Positions 1 to 13,800 of a stretch of DNA of 64,000 bases are shown here, piece after piece. Location of the stretch: the NCBI GenBank assembly GCA_012656075.1, contig JAAKBF010000199.1, positions 1-64,000 of the forward strand, read 5' to 3'. The position numbers and the translations under genes were made by a program. The DNA comes from Phytophthora hibernalis (lineage: Eukaryota > Oomycota > Peronosporomycetes > Peronosporales > Peronosporaceae). The notes beneath the pieces were generated by a model. It had not been told where the DNA came from. It did no database searches and saw only the letters and a program-made list of their open reading frames with translations. Position 1 is the stretch's first letter. Each line of letters opens with the position of its first letter.

Positions 1-3000
1 CAACTCGGAGAGTACAAGATGAGGAACTCTCAAAAACGAAAATTATATTTTGAATTGGAAGGCACCGTTTGGTACCGTGCTATCACCTGTATACGAAAAA
101 CGGAGCTGAGAGCTCCCTGTGGAAAGCTGGAGCAACTACGAAGTGCTTCACGCTGCTGTTGATGAAAATGAGTTACTTCACTGGCGCTGAGTTAATTGTC
201 TCGGGTCGCTACTTACAGCGAATACAATCTGATACAATCTGACAACTCGGAGAGAGTACGAGATGAGGAACTCTCAAAAACGAAAATTATATTTTGAATT
301 GGAAGGCACCGGTTTGGTACCGTGCTATCACCTGTATACGAAAAACGGAGCTGAGAGCTCCCTGTGGAAAGCTGGAGCAACTACGAAGTGCTTCACGCTG
401 CTGTTGATGAAAATGAGTTACTTCACTGGCGCTGAGTTAATTGTCTCGGGTCGCTACTTACAGCGAATACAATCTGATACAATCTGACAACTCGGAGAGA
501 GTACAAGATGAGGAACTCTCAAAAACGAAAATTATATTTTGAATTGGAAGGCACCGGTTTGGTACCGTGCTATCACCTGTATACGAAAAACGGAGCTGAG
601 AGCTCCCTGTGGAAAGCTGGAGCAACTACGAAGTGCTTCACGCTGCTGTTGATGAAAATGAGTTACTTCACTGGCGCTGAGTTAATTGTCTCGGGTCGCT
701 ACTTACAGCGAATACAATCTGATACAATCTGACAACTCGGAGAGAGTACAAGATGAGGAACTCTCAAAAACGAAAATTATATTTTGAATTGGAAGGCACC
801 GGTTTGGTACCGTGCTATCACCTGTATACGAAAAACGGAGCTGAGAGCTCCCTGTGGAAAGCTGGAGCAACTACGAAGTGCTTCACGCTGCTGTTGATGA
901 AAATGAGTTACTTCACTGGCGCTGAGTTAATTGTCTCGGGTCGCTACTTACAGCGAATACAATCTGATACAATCTGACAACTCGGAGAGAGTACAAGATG
1001 AGGAACTCTCAAAAACGAAAATTATATTTTGAATTGGAAGGCACCGGTTTGGTACCGTGCTATCACCTGTATACGAAAAACGGAGCTGAGAGCTCCCTGT
1101 GGAAAGCTGGAGCAACTACGAAGTGCTTCACGCTGCTGTTGATGAAAATGAGTTACTTCACTGGCGCTGAGTTAATTGTCTCGGGTCGCTACTTACAGCG
1201 AATACAATCTGATACAATCTGACAACTCGGAGAGAGTACGAGATGAGGAACTCTCAAAAACGAAAATTATATTTTGAATTGGAAGGCACCGGTTTGGTAC
1301 CGTGCTATCACCTGTATACGAAAAACGGAGCTGAGAGCTCCCTGTGGAAAGCTGGAGCAACTACGAAGTGCTTCACGCTGCTGTTGATGAAAATGAGTTA
1401 CTTCACTGGCGCTGAGTTAATTGTCTCGGGTCGCTACTTACAGCGAATACAATCTGATACAATCTGACAACTCGGAGAGAGTACAAGATGAGGAACTCTC
1501 AAAAACGAAAATTATATTTTGAATTGGAAGGCACCGGTTTGGTACCGTGCTATCACCTGTATACGAAAAACGGAGCTGAGAGCTCCCTGTGGAAAGCTGG
1601 AGCAACTACGAAGTGCTTCACGCTGCTGTTGATGAAAATGAGTTACTTCACTGGCGCTGAGTTAATTGTCTCGGGTCGCTACTTACAGCGAATACAATCT
1701 GATACAATCTGACAACTCGGAGAGAGTACAAGATGAGGAACTCTCAAAAACGAAAATTATATTTTGAATTGGAAGGCACCGTTTGGTACCGTGCTATCAC
1801 CTGTATACGAAAAACGGAGCTGAGAGCTCCCTGTGGAAAGCTGGAGCAACTACGAAGTGCTTCACGCTGCTGTTGATGAAAATGAGTTACTTCACTGGCG
1901 CTGAGTTAATTGTCTCGGGTCGCTACTTACAGCGAATACAATCTGATACAATCTGACAACTCGGAGAGAGTACAAGATGAGGAACTCTCAAAAACGAAAA
2001 TTATATTTTGAATTGGAAGGCACCGGTTTGGTACCGTGCTATCACCTGTATACGAAAAACGGAGCTGAGAGCTCCCTGTGGAAAGCTGGAGCAACTACGA
2101 AGTGCTTCACGCTGCTGTTGATGAAAATGAGTTACTTCACTGGCGCTGAGTTAATTGTCTCGGGTCGCTACTTACAGCGAATACAATCTGATACAATCTG
2201 ACAACTCGGAGAGAGTACAAGATGAGGAACTCTCAAAAACGAAAATTATATTTTGAATTGGAAGGCACCGTTTGGTACCGTGCTATCACCTGTATACGAA
2301 AAACGGAGCTGAGAGCTCCCTGTGGAAAGCTGGAGCAACTACGAAGTGCTTCACGCTGCTGTTGATGAAAATGAGTTACTTCACTGGCGCTGAGTTAATT
2401 GTCTCGGGTCGCTACTTACAGCGAATACAATCTGATACAATCTGACAACTCGGAGAGAGTACAAGATGAGGAACTCTCAAAAACGAAAATTATATTTTGA
2501 ATTGGAAGGCACCGGTTTGGTACCGTGCTATCACCTGTATACGAAAAACGGAGCTGAGAGCTCCCTGTGGAAAGCTGGAGCAACTACGAAGTGCTTCACG
2601 CTGCTGTTGATGAAAATGAGTTACTTCACTGGCGCTGAGTTAATTGTCTCGGGTCGCTACTTACAGCGAATACAATCTGATACAATCTGACAACTCGGAG
2701 AGAGTACAAGATGAGGAACTCTCAAAAACGAAAATTATATTTTGAATTGGAAGGCACCGGTTTGGTACCGTGCTATCACCTGTATACGAAAAACGGAGCT
2801 GAGAGCTCCCTGTGGAAAGCTGGAGCAACTACGAAGTGCTTCACGCTGCTGTTGATGAAAATGAGTTACTTCACTGGCGCTGAGTTAATTGTCTCGGGTC
2901 GCTACTTACAGCGAATACAATCTGATACAATCTGACAACTCGGAGAGAGTACAAGATGAGGAACTCTCAAAAACGAAAATTATATTTTGAATTGGAAGGC

Positions 3001-6000
3001 ACCGGTTTGGTACCGTGCTATCACCTGTATACGAAAAACGGAGCTGAGAGCTCCCTGTGGAAAGCTGGAGCAACTACGAAGTGCTTCACGCTGCTGTTGA
3101 TGAAAATGAGTTACTTCACTGGCGCTGAGTTAATTGTCTCGGGTCGCTACTTACAGCGAATACAATCTGATACAATCTGACAACTCGGAGAGAGTACAAG
3201 ATGAGGAACTCTCAAAAACGAAAATTATATTTTGAATTGGAAGGCACCGGTTTGGTACCGTGCTATCACCTGTATACGAAAAACGGAGCTGAGAGCTCCC
3301 TGTGGAAAGCTGGAGCAACTACGAAGTGCTTCACGCTGCTGTTGATGAAAATGAGTTACTTCACTGGCGCTGAGTTAATTGTCTCGGGTCGCTACTTACA
3401 GCGAATACAATCTGATACAATCTGACAACTCGGAGAGAGTACAAGATGAGGAACTCTCAAAAACGAAAATTATATTTTGAATTGGAAGGCACCGGTTTGG
3501 TACCGTGCTATCACCTGTATACGAAAAACGGAGCTGAGAGCTCCCTGTGGAAAGCTGGAGCAACTACGAAGTGCTTCACGCTGCTGTTGATGAAAATGAG
3601 TTACTTCACTGGCGCTGAGTTAATTGTCTCGGGTCGCTACTTACAGCGAATACAATCTGATACAATCTGACAACTCGGAGAGAGTACAAGATGAGGAACT
3701 CTCAAAAACGAAAATTATATTTTGAATTGGAAGGCACCGTTTGGTACCGTGCTATCACCTGTATACGAAAACGGAGCTGAGAGCTCCCTGTGGAAAGCTG
3801 GAGCAACTACGAAGTGCTTCACGCTGCTGTTGATGAAAATGAGTTACTTCACTGGCGCTGAGTTAATTGTCTCGGGTCGCTACTTACAGCGAATACAATC
3901 TGATACAATCTGACAACTCGGAGAGAGTACAAGATGAGGAACTCTCAAAAACGAAAATTATATTTTGAATTGGAAGGCACCGTTTGGTACCGTGCTATCA
4001 CCTGTATACGAAAAACGGAGCTGAGAGCTCCCTGTGGAAAGCTGGAGCAACTACGAAGTGCTTCACGCTGCTGTTGATGAAAATGAGTTACTTCACTGGC
4101 GCTGAGTTAATTGTCTCGGGTCGCTACTTACAGCGAATACAATCTGATACAATCTGACAACTCGGAGAGAGTACAAGATGAGGAACTCTCAAAAACGAAA
4201 ATTATATTTTGAATTGGAAGGCACCGGTTTGGTACCGTGCTATCACCTGTATACGAAAAACGGAGCTGAGAGCTCCCTGTGGAAAGCTGGAGCAACTACG
4301 AAGTGCTTCACGCTGCTGTTGATGAAAATGAGTTACTTCACTGGCGCTGAGTTAATTGTCTCGGGTCGCTACTTACAGCGAATACAATCTGATACAATCT
4401 GACAACTCGGAGAGAGTACAAGATGAGGAACTCTCAAAAACGAAAATTATATTTTGAATTGGAAGGCACCGGTTTGGTACCGTGCTATCACCTGTATACG
4501 AAAAACGGAGCTGAGAGCTCCTGTGGAAAGCTGGAGCAACTACGAAGTGCTTCACGCTGCTGTTGATGAAAATGAGTTACTTCACTGGCGCTGAGTTAAT
4601 TGTCTCGGGTCGCTACTTACAGCGAATACAATCTGATACAATCTGACAACTCGGAGAGAGTACAAGATGAGGAACTCTCAAAAACGAAAATTATATTTTG
4701 AATTGGAAGGCACCGGTTTGGTACCGTGCTATCACCTGTATACGAAAAACGGAGCTGAGAGCTCCCTGTGGAAAGCTGGAGCAACTACGAAGTGCTTCAC
4801 GCTGCTGTTGATGAAAATGAGTTACTTCACTGGCGCTGAGTTAATTGTCTCGGGTCGCTACTTACAGCGAATACAATCTGATACAATCTGACAACTCGGA
4901 GAGAGTAAGATGAGGAACTCTCAAAAACGAAAATTATATTTTGAATTGGAAGGCACCGGTTTGGTACCGTGCTATCACCTGTATACGAAAAACGGAGCTG
5001 AGAGCTCCCTGTGGAAAGCTGGAGCAACTACGAAGTGCTTCACGCTGCTGTTGATGAAAATGAGTTACTTCACTGGCGCTGAGTTAATTGTCTCGGGTCG
5101 CTACTTACAGCGAATACAATCTGATACAATCTGACAACTCGGAGAGAGTACAAGATGAGGAACTCTCAAAAACGAAAATTATATTTTGAATTGGAAGGCA
5201 CCGGTTTGGTACCGTGCTATCACCTGTATACGAAAAACGGAGCTGAGAGCTCCCTGTGGAAAGCTGGAGCAACTACGAAGTGCTTCACGCTGCTGTTGAT
5301 GAAAATGAGTTACTTCACTGGCGCTGAGTTAATTGTCTCGGGTCGCTACTTACAGCGAATACAATCTGATACAATCTGACAACTCGGAGAGAGTACAAGA
5401 TGAGGAACTCTCAAAAACGAAAATTATATTTTGAATTGGAAGGCACCGTTTGGTACCGTGCTATCACCTGTATACGAAAAACGGAGCTGAGAGCTCCCTG
5501 TGGAAAGCTGGAGCAACTACGAAGTGCTTCACGCTGCTGTTGATGAAAATGAGTTACTTCACTGGCGCTGAGTTAATTGTCTCGGGTCGCTACTTACAGC
5601 GAATACAATCTGATACAATCTGACAACTCGGAGAGAGTACAAGATGAGGAACTCTCAAAAACGAAAATTATATTTTGAATTGGAAGGCACCGGTTTGGTA
5701 CCGTGCTATCACCTGTATACGAAAAACGGAGCTGAGAGCTCCCTGGAAAGCTGGAGCAACTACGAAGTGCTTCACGCTGCTGTTGATGAAAATGAGTTAC
5801 TTCACTGGCGCTGAGTTAATTGTCTCGGGTCGCTACTTACAGCGAATACAATCTGATACAATCTGACAACTCGGAGAGAGTACAAGATGAGGAACTCTCA
5901 AAAACGAAAATTATATTTTGAATTGGAAGGCACCGTTTGGTACCGTGCTATCACCTGTATACGAAAAACGGAGCTGAGAGCTCCCTGTGGAAAGCTGGAG

Positions 6001-9000
6001 CAACTACGAAGTGCTTCACGCTGCTGTTGATGAAAATGAGTTACTTCACTGGCGCTGAGTTAATTGTCTCGGGTCGCTACTTACAGCGAATACAATCTGA
6101 TACAATCTGACAACTCGGAGAGAGTACAAGATGAGGAACTCTCAAAAACGAAAATTATATTTTGAATTGGAAGGCACCGTTTGGTACCGTGCTATCACCT
6201 GTATACGAAAAACGGAGCTGAGAGCTCCCTGTGGAAAGCTGGAGCAACTACGAAGTGCTTCACGCTGCTGTTGATGAAAATGAGTTACTTCACTGGCGCT
6301 GAGTTAATTGTCTCGGGTCGCTACTTACAGCGAATACAATCTGATACAATCTGACAACTCGGAGAGAGTACAAGATGAGGAACTCTCAAAAACGAAAATT
6401 ATATTTTGAATTGGAAGGCACCGGTTTGGTACCGTGCTATCACCTGTATACGAAAAACGGAGCTGAGAGCTCCCTGTGGAAAGCTGGAGCAACTACGAAG
6501 TGCTTCACGCTGCTGTTGATGAAAATGAGTTACTTCACTGGCGCTGAGTTAATTGTCTCGGGTCGCTACTTACAGCGAATACAATCTGATACAATCTGAC
6601 AACTCGGAGAGAGTACAAGATGAGGAACTCTCAAAAACGAAAATTATATTTTGAATTGGAAGGCACCGTTTGGTACCGTGCTATCACCTGTATACGAAAA
6701 CGGAGCTGAGAGCTCCTGTGGAAAGCTGGAGCAACTACGAAGTGCTTCACGCTGCTGTTGATGAAAATGAGTTACTTCACTGGCGCTGAGTTAATTGTCT
6801 CGGGTCGCTACTTACAGCGAATACAATCTGATACAATCTGACAACTCGGAGAGAGTACAAGATGAGGAACTCTCAAAAACGAAAATTATATTTTGAATTG
6901 GAAGGCACCGTTTGGTACCGTGCTATCACCTGTATACGAAAAACGGAGCTGAGAGCTCCCTGTGGAAAGCTGGAGCAACTACGAAGTGCTTCACGCTGCT
7001 GTTGATGAAAATGAGTTACTTCACTGGCGCTGAGTTAATTGTCTCGGGTCGCTACTTACAGCGAATACAATCTGATACAATCTGACAACTCGGAGAGAGT
7101 ACAAGATGAGGAACTCTCAAAAACGAAAATTATATTTTGAATTGGAAGGCACCGGTTTGGTACCGTGCTATCACCTGTATACGAAAAACGGAGCTGAGAG
7201 CTCCCTGTGGAAAGCTGGAGCAACTACGAAGTGCTTCACGCTGCTGTTGATGAAAATGAGTTACTTCACTGGCGCTGAGTTAATTGTCTCGGGTCGCTAC
7301 TTACAGCGAATACAATCTGATACAATCTGACAACTCGGAGAGAGTACAAGATGAGGAACTCTCAAAAACGAAAATTATATTTTGAATTGGAAGGCACCGT
7401 TTGGTACCGTGCTATCACCTGTATACGAAAAACGGAGCTGAGAGCTCCCTGTGGAAAGCTGGAGCAACTACGAAGTGCTTCACGCTGCTGTTGATGAAAA
7501 TGAGTTACTTCACTGGCGCTGAGTTAATTGTCTCGGGTCGCTACTTACAGCGAATACAATCTGATACAATCTGACAACTCGGAGAGAGTACAAGATGAGG
7601 AACTCTCAAAAACGAAAATTATATTTTGAATTGGAAGGCACCGGTTTGGTACCGTGCTATCACCTGTATACGAAAAACGGAGCTGAGAGCTCCCTGTGGA
7701 AAGCTGGAGCAACTACGAAGTGCTTCACGCTGCTGTTGATGAAAATGAGTTACTTCACTGGCGCTGAGTTAATTGTCTCGGGTCGCTACTTACAGCGAAT
7801 ACAATCTGATACAATCTGACAACTCGGAGAGAGTACAAGATGAGGAACTCTCAAAAACGAAAATTATATTTTGAATTGGAAGGCACGGTTTGGTACCGTG
7901 CTATCACCTGTATACGAAAAACGGAGCTGAGAGCTCCCTGTGGAAAGCTGGAGCAACTACGAAGTGCTTCACGCTGCTGTTGATGAAAATGAGTTACTTC
8001 ACTGGCGCTGAGTTAATTGTCTCGGGTCGCTACTTACAGCGAATACAATCTGATACAATCTGACAACTCGGAGAGAGTACAAGATGAGGAACTCTCAAAA
8101 ACGAAAATTATATTTTGAATTGGAAGGCACCGTTTGGTACCGTGCTATCACCTGTATACGAAAAACGGAGCTGAGAGCTCCCTGTGGAAAGCTGGAGCAA
8201 CTACGAAGTGCTTCACGCTGCTGTTGATGAAAATGAGTTACTTCACTGGCGCTGAGTTAATTGTCTCGGGTCGCTACTTACAGCGAATACAATCTGATAC
8301 AATCTGACAACTCGGAGAGAGTACAAGATGAGGAACTCTCAAAAACGAAAATTATATTTTGAATTGGAAGGCACCGGTTTGGTACCGTGCTATCACCTGT
8401 ATACGAAAAACGGAGCTGAGAGCTCCCTGTGGAAAGCTGGAGCAACTACGAAGTGCTTCACGCTGCTGTTGATGAAAATGAGTTACTTCACTGGCGCTGA
8501 GTTAATTGTCTCGGGTCGCTACTTACAGCGAATACAATCTGATACAATCTGACAACTCGGAGAGAGTACAAGATGAGGAACTCTCAAAAACGAAAATTAT
8601 ATTTTGAATTGGAAGGCACCGGTTTGGTACCGTGCTATCACCTGTATACGAAAAACGGAGCTGAGAGCTCCCTGTGGAAAGCTGGAGCAACTACGAAGTG
8701 CTTCACGCTGCTGTTGATGAAAATGAGGTACTTCACTGGCGCTGAGTTAATTGTCTCGGGTCGCTACTTACAGCGAATACAATCTGATACAATCTGACAA
8801 CTCGGAGAGAGTACAAGATGAGGAACTCTCAAAAACGAAAATTATATTTTGAATTGGAAGGCACCGTTTGGTACCGTGCTATCACCTGTATACGAAAAAC
8901 GGAGCTGAGAGCTCCCTGTGGAAAGCTGGAGCAACTACGAAGTGCTTCACGCTGCTGTTGATGAAAATGAGTTACTTCACTGGCGCTGAGTTAATTGTCT

Positions 9001-10606
9001 CGGGTCGCTACTTACAGCGAATACAATCTGATACAATCTGACAACTCGGAGAGAGTACAAGATGAGGAACTCTCAAAAACGAAAATTATATTTTGAATTG
9101 GAAGGCACCGGTTTGGTACCGTGCTATCACCTGTATACGAAAACGGAGCTGAGAGCTCCCTGGAAAGCTGGAGCAACTACGAAGTGCTTCACGCTGCTGT
9201 TGATGAAAATGAGTTACTTCACTGGCGCTGAGTTAATTGTCTCGGGTCGCTACTTACAGCGAATACAATCTGATACAATCTGACAACTCGGAGAGAGTAC
9301 AAGATGAGGAACTCTCAAAAACGAAAATTATATTTTGAATTGGAAGGCACCGTTTGGTACCGTGCTATCACCTGTATACGAAAAACGGAGCTGAGAGCTC
9401 CCTGTGGAAAGCTGGAGCAACTACGAAGTGCTTCACGCTGCTGTTGATGAAAATGAGTTACTTCACTGGCGCTGAGTTAATTGTCTCGGGTCGCTACTTA
9501 CAGCGAATACAATCTGATACAATCTGACAACTCGGAGAGAGTACAAGATGAGGAACTCTCAAAAACGAAAATTATATTTTGAATTGGAAGGCACCGTTTG
9601 GTACCGTGCTATCACCTGTATACGAAAACGGAGCTGAGAGCTCCCTGTGGAAAGCTGGAGCAACTACGAAGTGCTTCACGCTGCTGTTGATGAAAATGAG
9701 TTACTTCACTGGCGCTGAGTTAATTGTCTCGGGTCGCTACTTACAGCGAATACAATCTGACAACTCGGAGAGAGTACGAGATGAGGAACTCTCAAAAACG
9801 AAAATTATATTTTGAATTGGAAGGCACCGGTTTGGTACCGTGCTATCACCTGTATACGAAAAACGGAGCTGAGAGCTCCCTGTGGAAAGCTGGAGCAACT
9901 ACGAAGTGCTTCACGCTGCTGTTGATGAAAATGAGTTACTTCACTGGCGCTGAGTTAATTGTCTCGGGTCGCTACTTACAGCGAATACAATCTGATACAA
10001 TCTGACAACTCGGAGAGAGTACGAGATGAGGAACTCTCAAAAACGAAAATTATATTTTGAATTGGAAGGCACCGGTTTGGTACCGTGCTATCACCTGTAT
10101 ACGAAAACGGAGCTGAGAGCTCCCTGTGGAAAGCTGGAGCAACTACGAAGTGCTTCACGCTGCTGTTGATGAAAATGAGTTACTTCACTGGCGCTGAGTT
10201 AATTGTCTCGGGTCGCTACTTACAGCGAATACAATCTGATACAATCTGATACAATCTGACAACTCGGAGAGAGTACAAGATGAGGAACTCTCAAAAACGA
10301 AAATTATATTTTGAATTGGAAGGCACCGGTTTGGTACCGTGCTATCACCTGTATACGAAAAACGGAGCTGAGAGCTCCCTGTGGAAAGCTGGAGCAACTA
10401 CGAAGTGCTTCACGCTGCTGTTGATGAAAATGAGTTACTTCACTGGCGCTGAGTTAATTGTCTCGGGTCGCTACTTACAGCGAATACAATCTGATACAAT
10501 CTGACAACTCGGAGAGAGTACAAGATGAGGAACTCTCAAAAACGAAAATTATATTTTGAATTGGAAGGCACCGGTTTGGTACCGTGCTATCACCTGTATA
10601 CGAAAA
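1..10606 (+). repeat. Satellite array, 44 tandem units of ~245 bp
   Basis: Near-identical units run head to tail from the left edge to 10606. The internal ATG of successive units falls at about 19, 263, 508, 753, 998 and so on to 10525. Most units are 243-245 bp; the last is cut off mid-unit. Each unit carries a potential 74-residue ORF beginning MRNSQKRKLY, but single-base variants break it in about a third of the copies, the frame does not continue between units, and no family is recognised, so I do not call it a gene. Each unit has short hairpins (GGAGCT-GAG-AGCTCC, and TCGCT...AGCGA) and ends in two copies of the 10-mer ATACAATCTG. I see no Pol III box and no tRNA or 5S-like fold. It is best read as satellite DNA, possibly from pericentromeric or subtelomeric heterochromatin (inference). 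Confidence 0.97.
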
Positions 10607-12053
10607 GGGGACTGCGAATTCGAGAGGAGAACGCTAACTGCCCTTGCTCAACGGAATCGGACGACGAGATGACGTGCTTGTGTTTCTTGCGAGGAGGCTT
10701 CGTGGTTTTCCCCCTGCTGTCGTCCGACTCGTCGTCTCCATCGTCACGCTTCTTGCCGCTGACCTTCTTCACGGAGACCGTATTCCTTGTCGACCGCGGA
10801 ATCGTCCCAGCTCAGAGCAGTGTAACGAGCCGTCCGCGTGCTGAAATGGAGCGCATCCTGAGGTTTTGGCCTCCTTCTTCTTGAAAGGAATAACATGGGG
10901 CGACGTAGGTGCCTGCTTGAGTCGGGTTCGAGCTCGGCTCGGAGCTTCTTTATCCGATCATTGGTGCGGAGTTTATCCCACACCTCGTTGGCACTTGATT
11001 CATCCAGTGAATGGGAGTGACTCGGGGCGTGGAAATGTCGATGAGAATACGAGCCGAGCACTGTCGCTGAGGCGGTTCTCCTTGGTCCGGATCAAGTGCG
11101 CTGGTCTGCTCCAATAACGCTGGCAGCCATGGGAACCCTCCCCGTCGAGCTTAAAGCTTGAGCGTTCGCAATCTTTTGTTGGAACGCTGTTTCATCTTGG
11201 CGATGAAGTTGAGTGGGGCTCGGAGATCGTGGACCCGGAGTAGTTCTTGGCATCTGACGAATTCTTGCCAGGTTGCCCGCCCCACCACAAGAGACTGTTG
11301 TTGCGGCTGACATCTAGACGACGAAGGAACCCATAATATCCCCAATACCCCAGGCAGAGACTGAGGAACTTGGAGGCGCTCACTGGAAGCCCTCATTTGC
11401 GCTTACGTCGTTAACCCTGGGCTAACTTTGAAGCCAGTGAAGCGTTCAATCCCCAGTCCCAGAACGTGGAACGGTTGGCCATCCAAAACCGCCAGTGCGC
11501 AGGTGAAGATCGGGAAACTTCTTGGGATTGTACCAGAGGCGAACCCCGACCCACGGGTACGCCTTCTCGTACGGAGCCGCATTCATCCTAGCCGCTTCGG
11601 CGTACACCTTCTCGAGGCCTTTGCGCACTTCATCGGGTGTCTTGTCGGGAAGTTCAAATCCAAGAGGCGAAGCAGCTTGGGCTGGTGGAGGTAATAGCGA
11701 AGGTGGAGGTGGCGAAAGTGAAACACCTCCAAAACGAGGGTGAGCCGCGGGTCCTGTACTCTCGCGCTGCCGACTCAGACTCGGTTGAATCACGATCAAC
11801 CCACTTAAGCCGTCTTCGGCGTTGCTCGTCCCGTCCAGCACGGCTTCGGCAACATCATCGAGGATCTCGAGTCCGACGGAGCCTTCGTTGATCGCGAGGA
11901 CGCCTCGCAGCTCTACCCAGAACGCCTCCTTCGCCTCTTTGAGCGCGGTCCCACGAGTCTGACTATCCTTGTTTTTCTCTTCTCTTCCTCCTCAAGGGAA
12001 TCCGCGAGACGCTTGAACAAGTCTTCGGTCTTCGACGCTGCGGACTTTCCCAT
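10590..12053 (-). pseudogene. Broken unrecognised gene next to the satellite
   Basis: A series of minus-strand reading frames can be followed with frame changes from an ATG at 12053. The N-terminus is charged (starts MGKSAASKTEDLF, then a run of Glu, Lys and Arg). A Pro-rich stretch follows (positions 11740-11660), then a segment rich in Trp and Tyr around 11560 (includes YPWVGVRLWYNP). The C-terminus is Lys/Arg/Asp/Ser-rich (10772-10610) and its last frame runs into the satellite to stop at 10590. No domain was recognised. The style (charged, low complexity, next to repeats) resembles retroelement gag-type ORFs, but this is inference. Several frame breaks make a functional product doubtful, though some may be base-calling errors. 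Confidence 0.35.
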
Positions 12054-13800
12054 CTGGATCTGCTGCTGAGGGCTTGAGGGGGATTACAAATGGGCTCCTT
12101 GTTTCCACCGCCACCGCTCTCCCTCTTTCGGAGCTCGACTGAAATATCTGGACCGTTCCCAGGGAGATGAGCTCAACGAGATAGTGCAGAAATTGCTGAG
12201 AAAGTTGTGAAGGTGTGAGCGGGGTGCGTTCAAGTCGCACACTGACCGACTCTGACGAGCTGAATACTGAACACTGGAGAACTATATGCTTTACTAACCG
12301 TCGGTTGTGACTCGAGACGCTACAAGAAATTGATGGGAGGGTGTCTGTCGCTGGGTTACCAAACTCAAAGTCGGCGTGCTATGAAGTGGTTATCGACTAC
12401 CTCTACTCGTTCCAGTACCAAATCTATCCCGCTTCAGACGAATGGTTCTTCCCGATGGTGTCTCGCTCGAGGCGTATGTACAGGGCGGAGTTATTTCCTG
12501 CCTTCTGCGTCGCCGGTCTGTGCTGCGTGGCCGCCTGGGTGTTGACGACCCCCTTACGGAACGTCGCGTGGACTTTTCTGCTCGAGACCTGGCGCGTCAT
12601 GCACTTGAACGGCAGCATGTGGTGCACGTGAATCTCACGCTATCAAGACGTGCTTCACAATCGTGAACTACGACGCCTCAGAGGACCTACGTACGTGTGC
12701 GCGCTGAGGAGCGCGCTGTTCGCGGTACCGATACAGGTCCTGCTTGAGAACGAGTTGGAATATGACGCTACGGTCGGATGCTCCGTTGCTGGTGGAAGGC
12801 GTTCCATGTCACTTTCAGTGAATTCCTACCGGACATGGTGCTGCGCACAGGACGCTCAATTGGCCGCTACGGCCGAGCAGCAGTGAAAACGGTTATCGCC
12901 GTTTGGCTTCGGTGCGTCGCGGTGGCGCAAGCGATCTGCTGGATGCTCCTGCTCGAACTATCTCTACTAGTTCATGTACCGATGGCCGTGTACGATCTGG
13001 TAGAGTTTGTTCTTTGCGGCACAAGGGAGTAGTAATCCTGGTGATCACCCTTGGCACCTTGGATTTGGTGCTGGGCTAGGTGGCATGGGGACTACTTGCC
13101 TGTGAGGTTGTGATTGGCGTGGATCTACTTACGCATGGATGGCGCCTGGGCGACGGAGGAGGAAAGCTGCAGACAATTGCGCCTGGAGTCATCGTACAAG
13201 GGGTTTCGAAATGTGTGCTAACGAACGCTGTCAAGCGCTCTCAGCAGGAGGGGTCAAGCTTGGAACGCTTGCGATCGGACGGTTCAACAGAAGCTGAGTA
13301 CTACCAGGAGGCCGTCAGTGTGGAGCTCGGCCACGCAACACCAGCTGAAAATAGCTGTCCGAAGACTCGGAGAGGATGTCCCGCACCGGGGCACGAGGCC
13401 GACGTGCAAGGCATGCTGGAGAAAGGTTCGCCGGACGCTGCGACTGTTGATCCGTATCAGGCCTAAGTTGTACCCGAAGAGTGGCACCAAGGGTGATGAG
13501 CGTCCCAAATGATGGCGCAGATGTGTCGTGCTCATTCGGAAAGTGGCGGAGAGCCCTCACGTCACACCCGGAGGAGCCGAAGGATGAGCGAGGACGGAGG
13601 ACACGGCCGGCTGGAACGCGACAAGGGCTTCTAGAGCGGCGGGGTGTCATGTTGCAGGATGGAGGGCGCCCCCAGGGCGTCGAGGTGAGTGAACCCGAAG
13701 GTTGTCATGCACATGGGCGTGCTCGGCGCGGAGCCGCAGATTTATACTCAGTCGTGAATCTTCCTACTAGCACCCTTGTGAAGAACAAAAACAAACTTAC
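12054..13800. other. Scrambled sequence with no recognisable gene
   Basis: Overlapping short open frames occur on both strands (for example plus-strand stretches of 60-130 residues at 12341-12631, 12442-12666 and 13080-13466). None has a recognisable domain, a convincing start, or continuity across the region. The composition is GC-rich and coding-like, so a decayed mobile-element ORF with many frame changes is likely, but I cannot identify it. Confidence 0.4.

Noticed and set aside
4373..10397. Minus-strand ORFs of 60-70 residues within the satellite
   Set aside because: Only present in units with particular indels; they are side effects of the repeat.
263..10504. A repeated 74-residue ORF in the satellite as a multi-copy gene family
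   Set aside because: The frame is broken by small indels in about a third of the copies, has no known domain or signal, and is explained by copying of the unit. No sign of selection for an open frame.
1..10606. The satellite as a CRISPR-like or rRNA/5S array
   Set aside because: The units are uniform with no unique spacers, this is a eukaryotic sequence, and I see no 5S or rRNA-like motifs.
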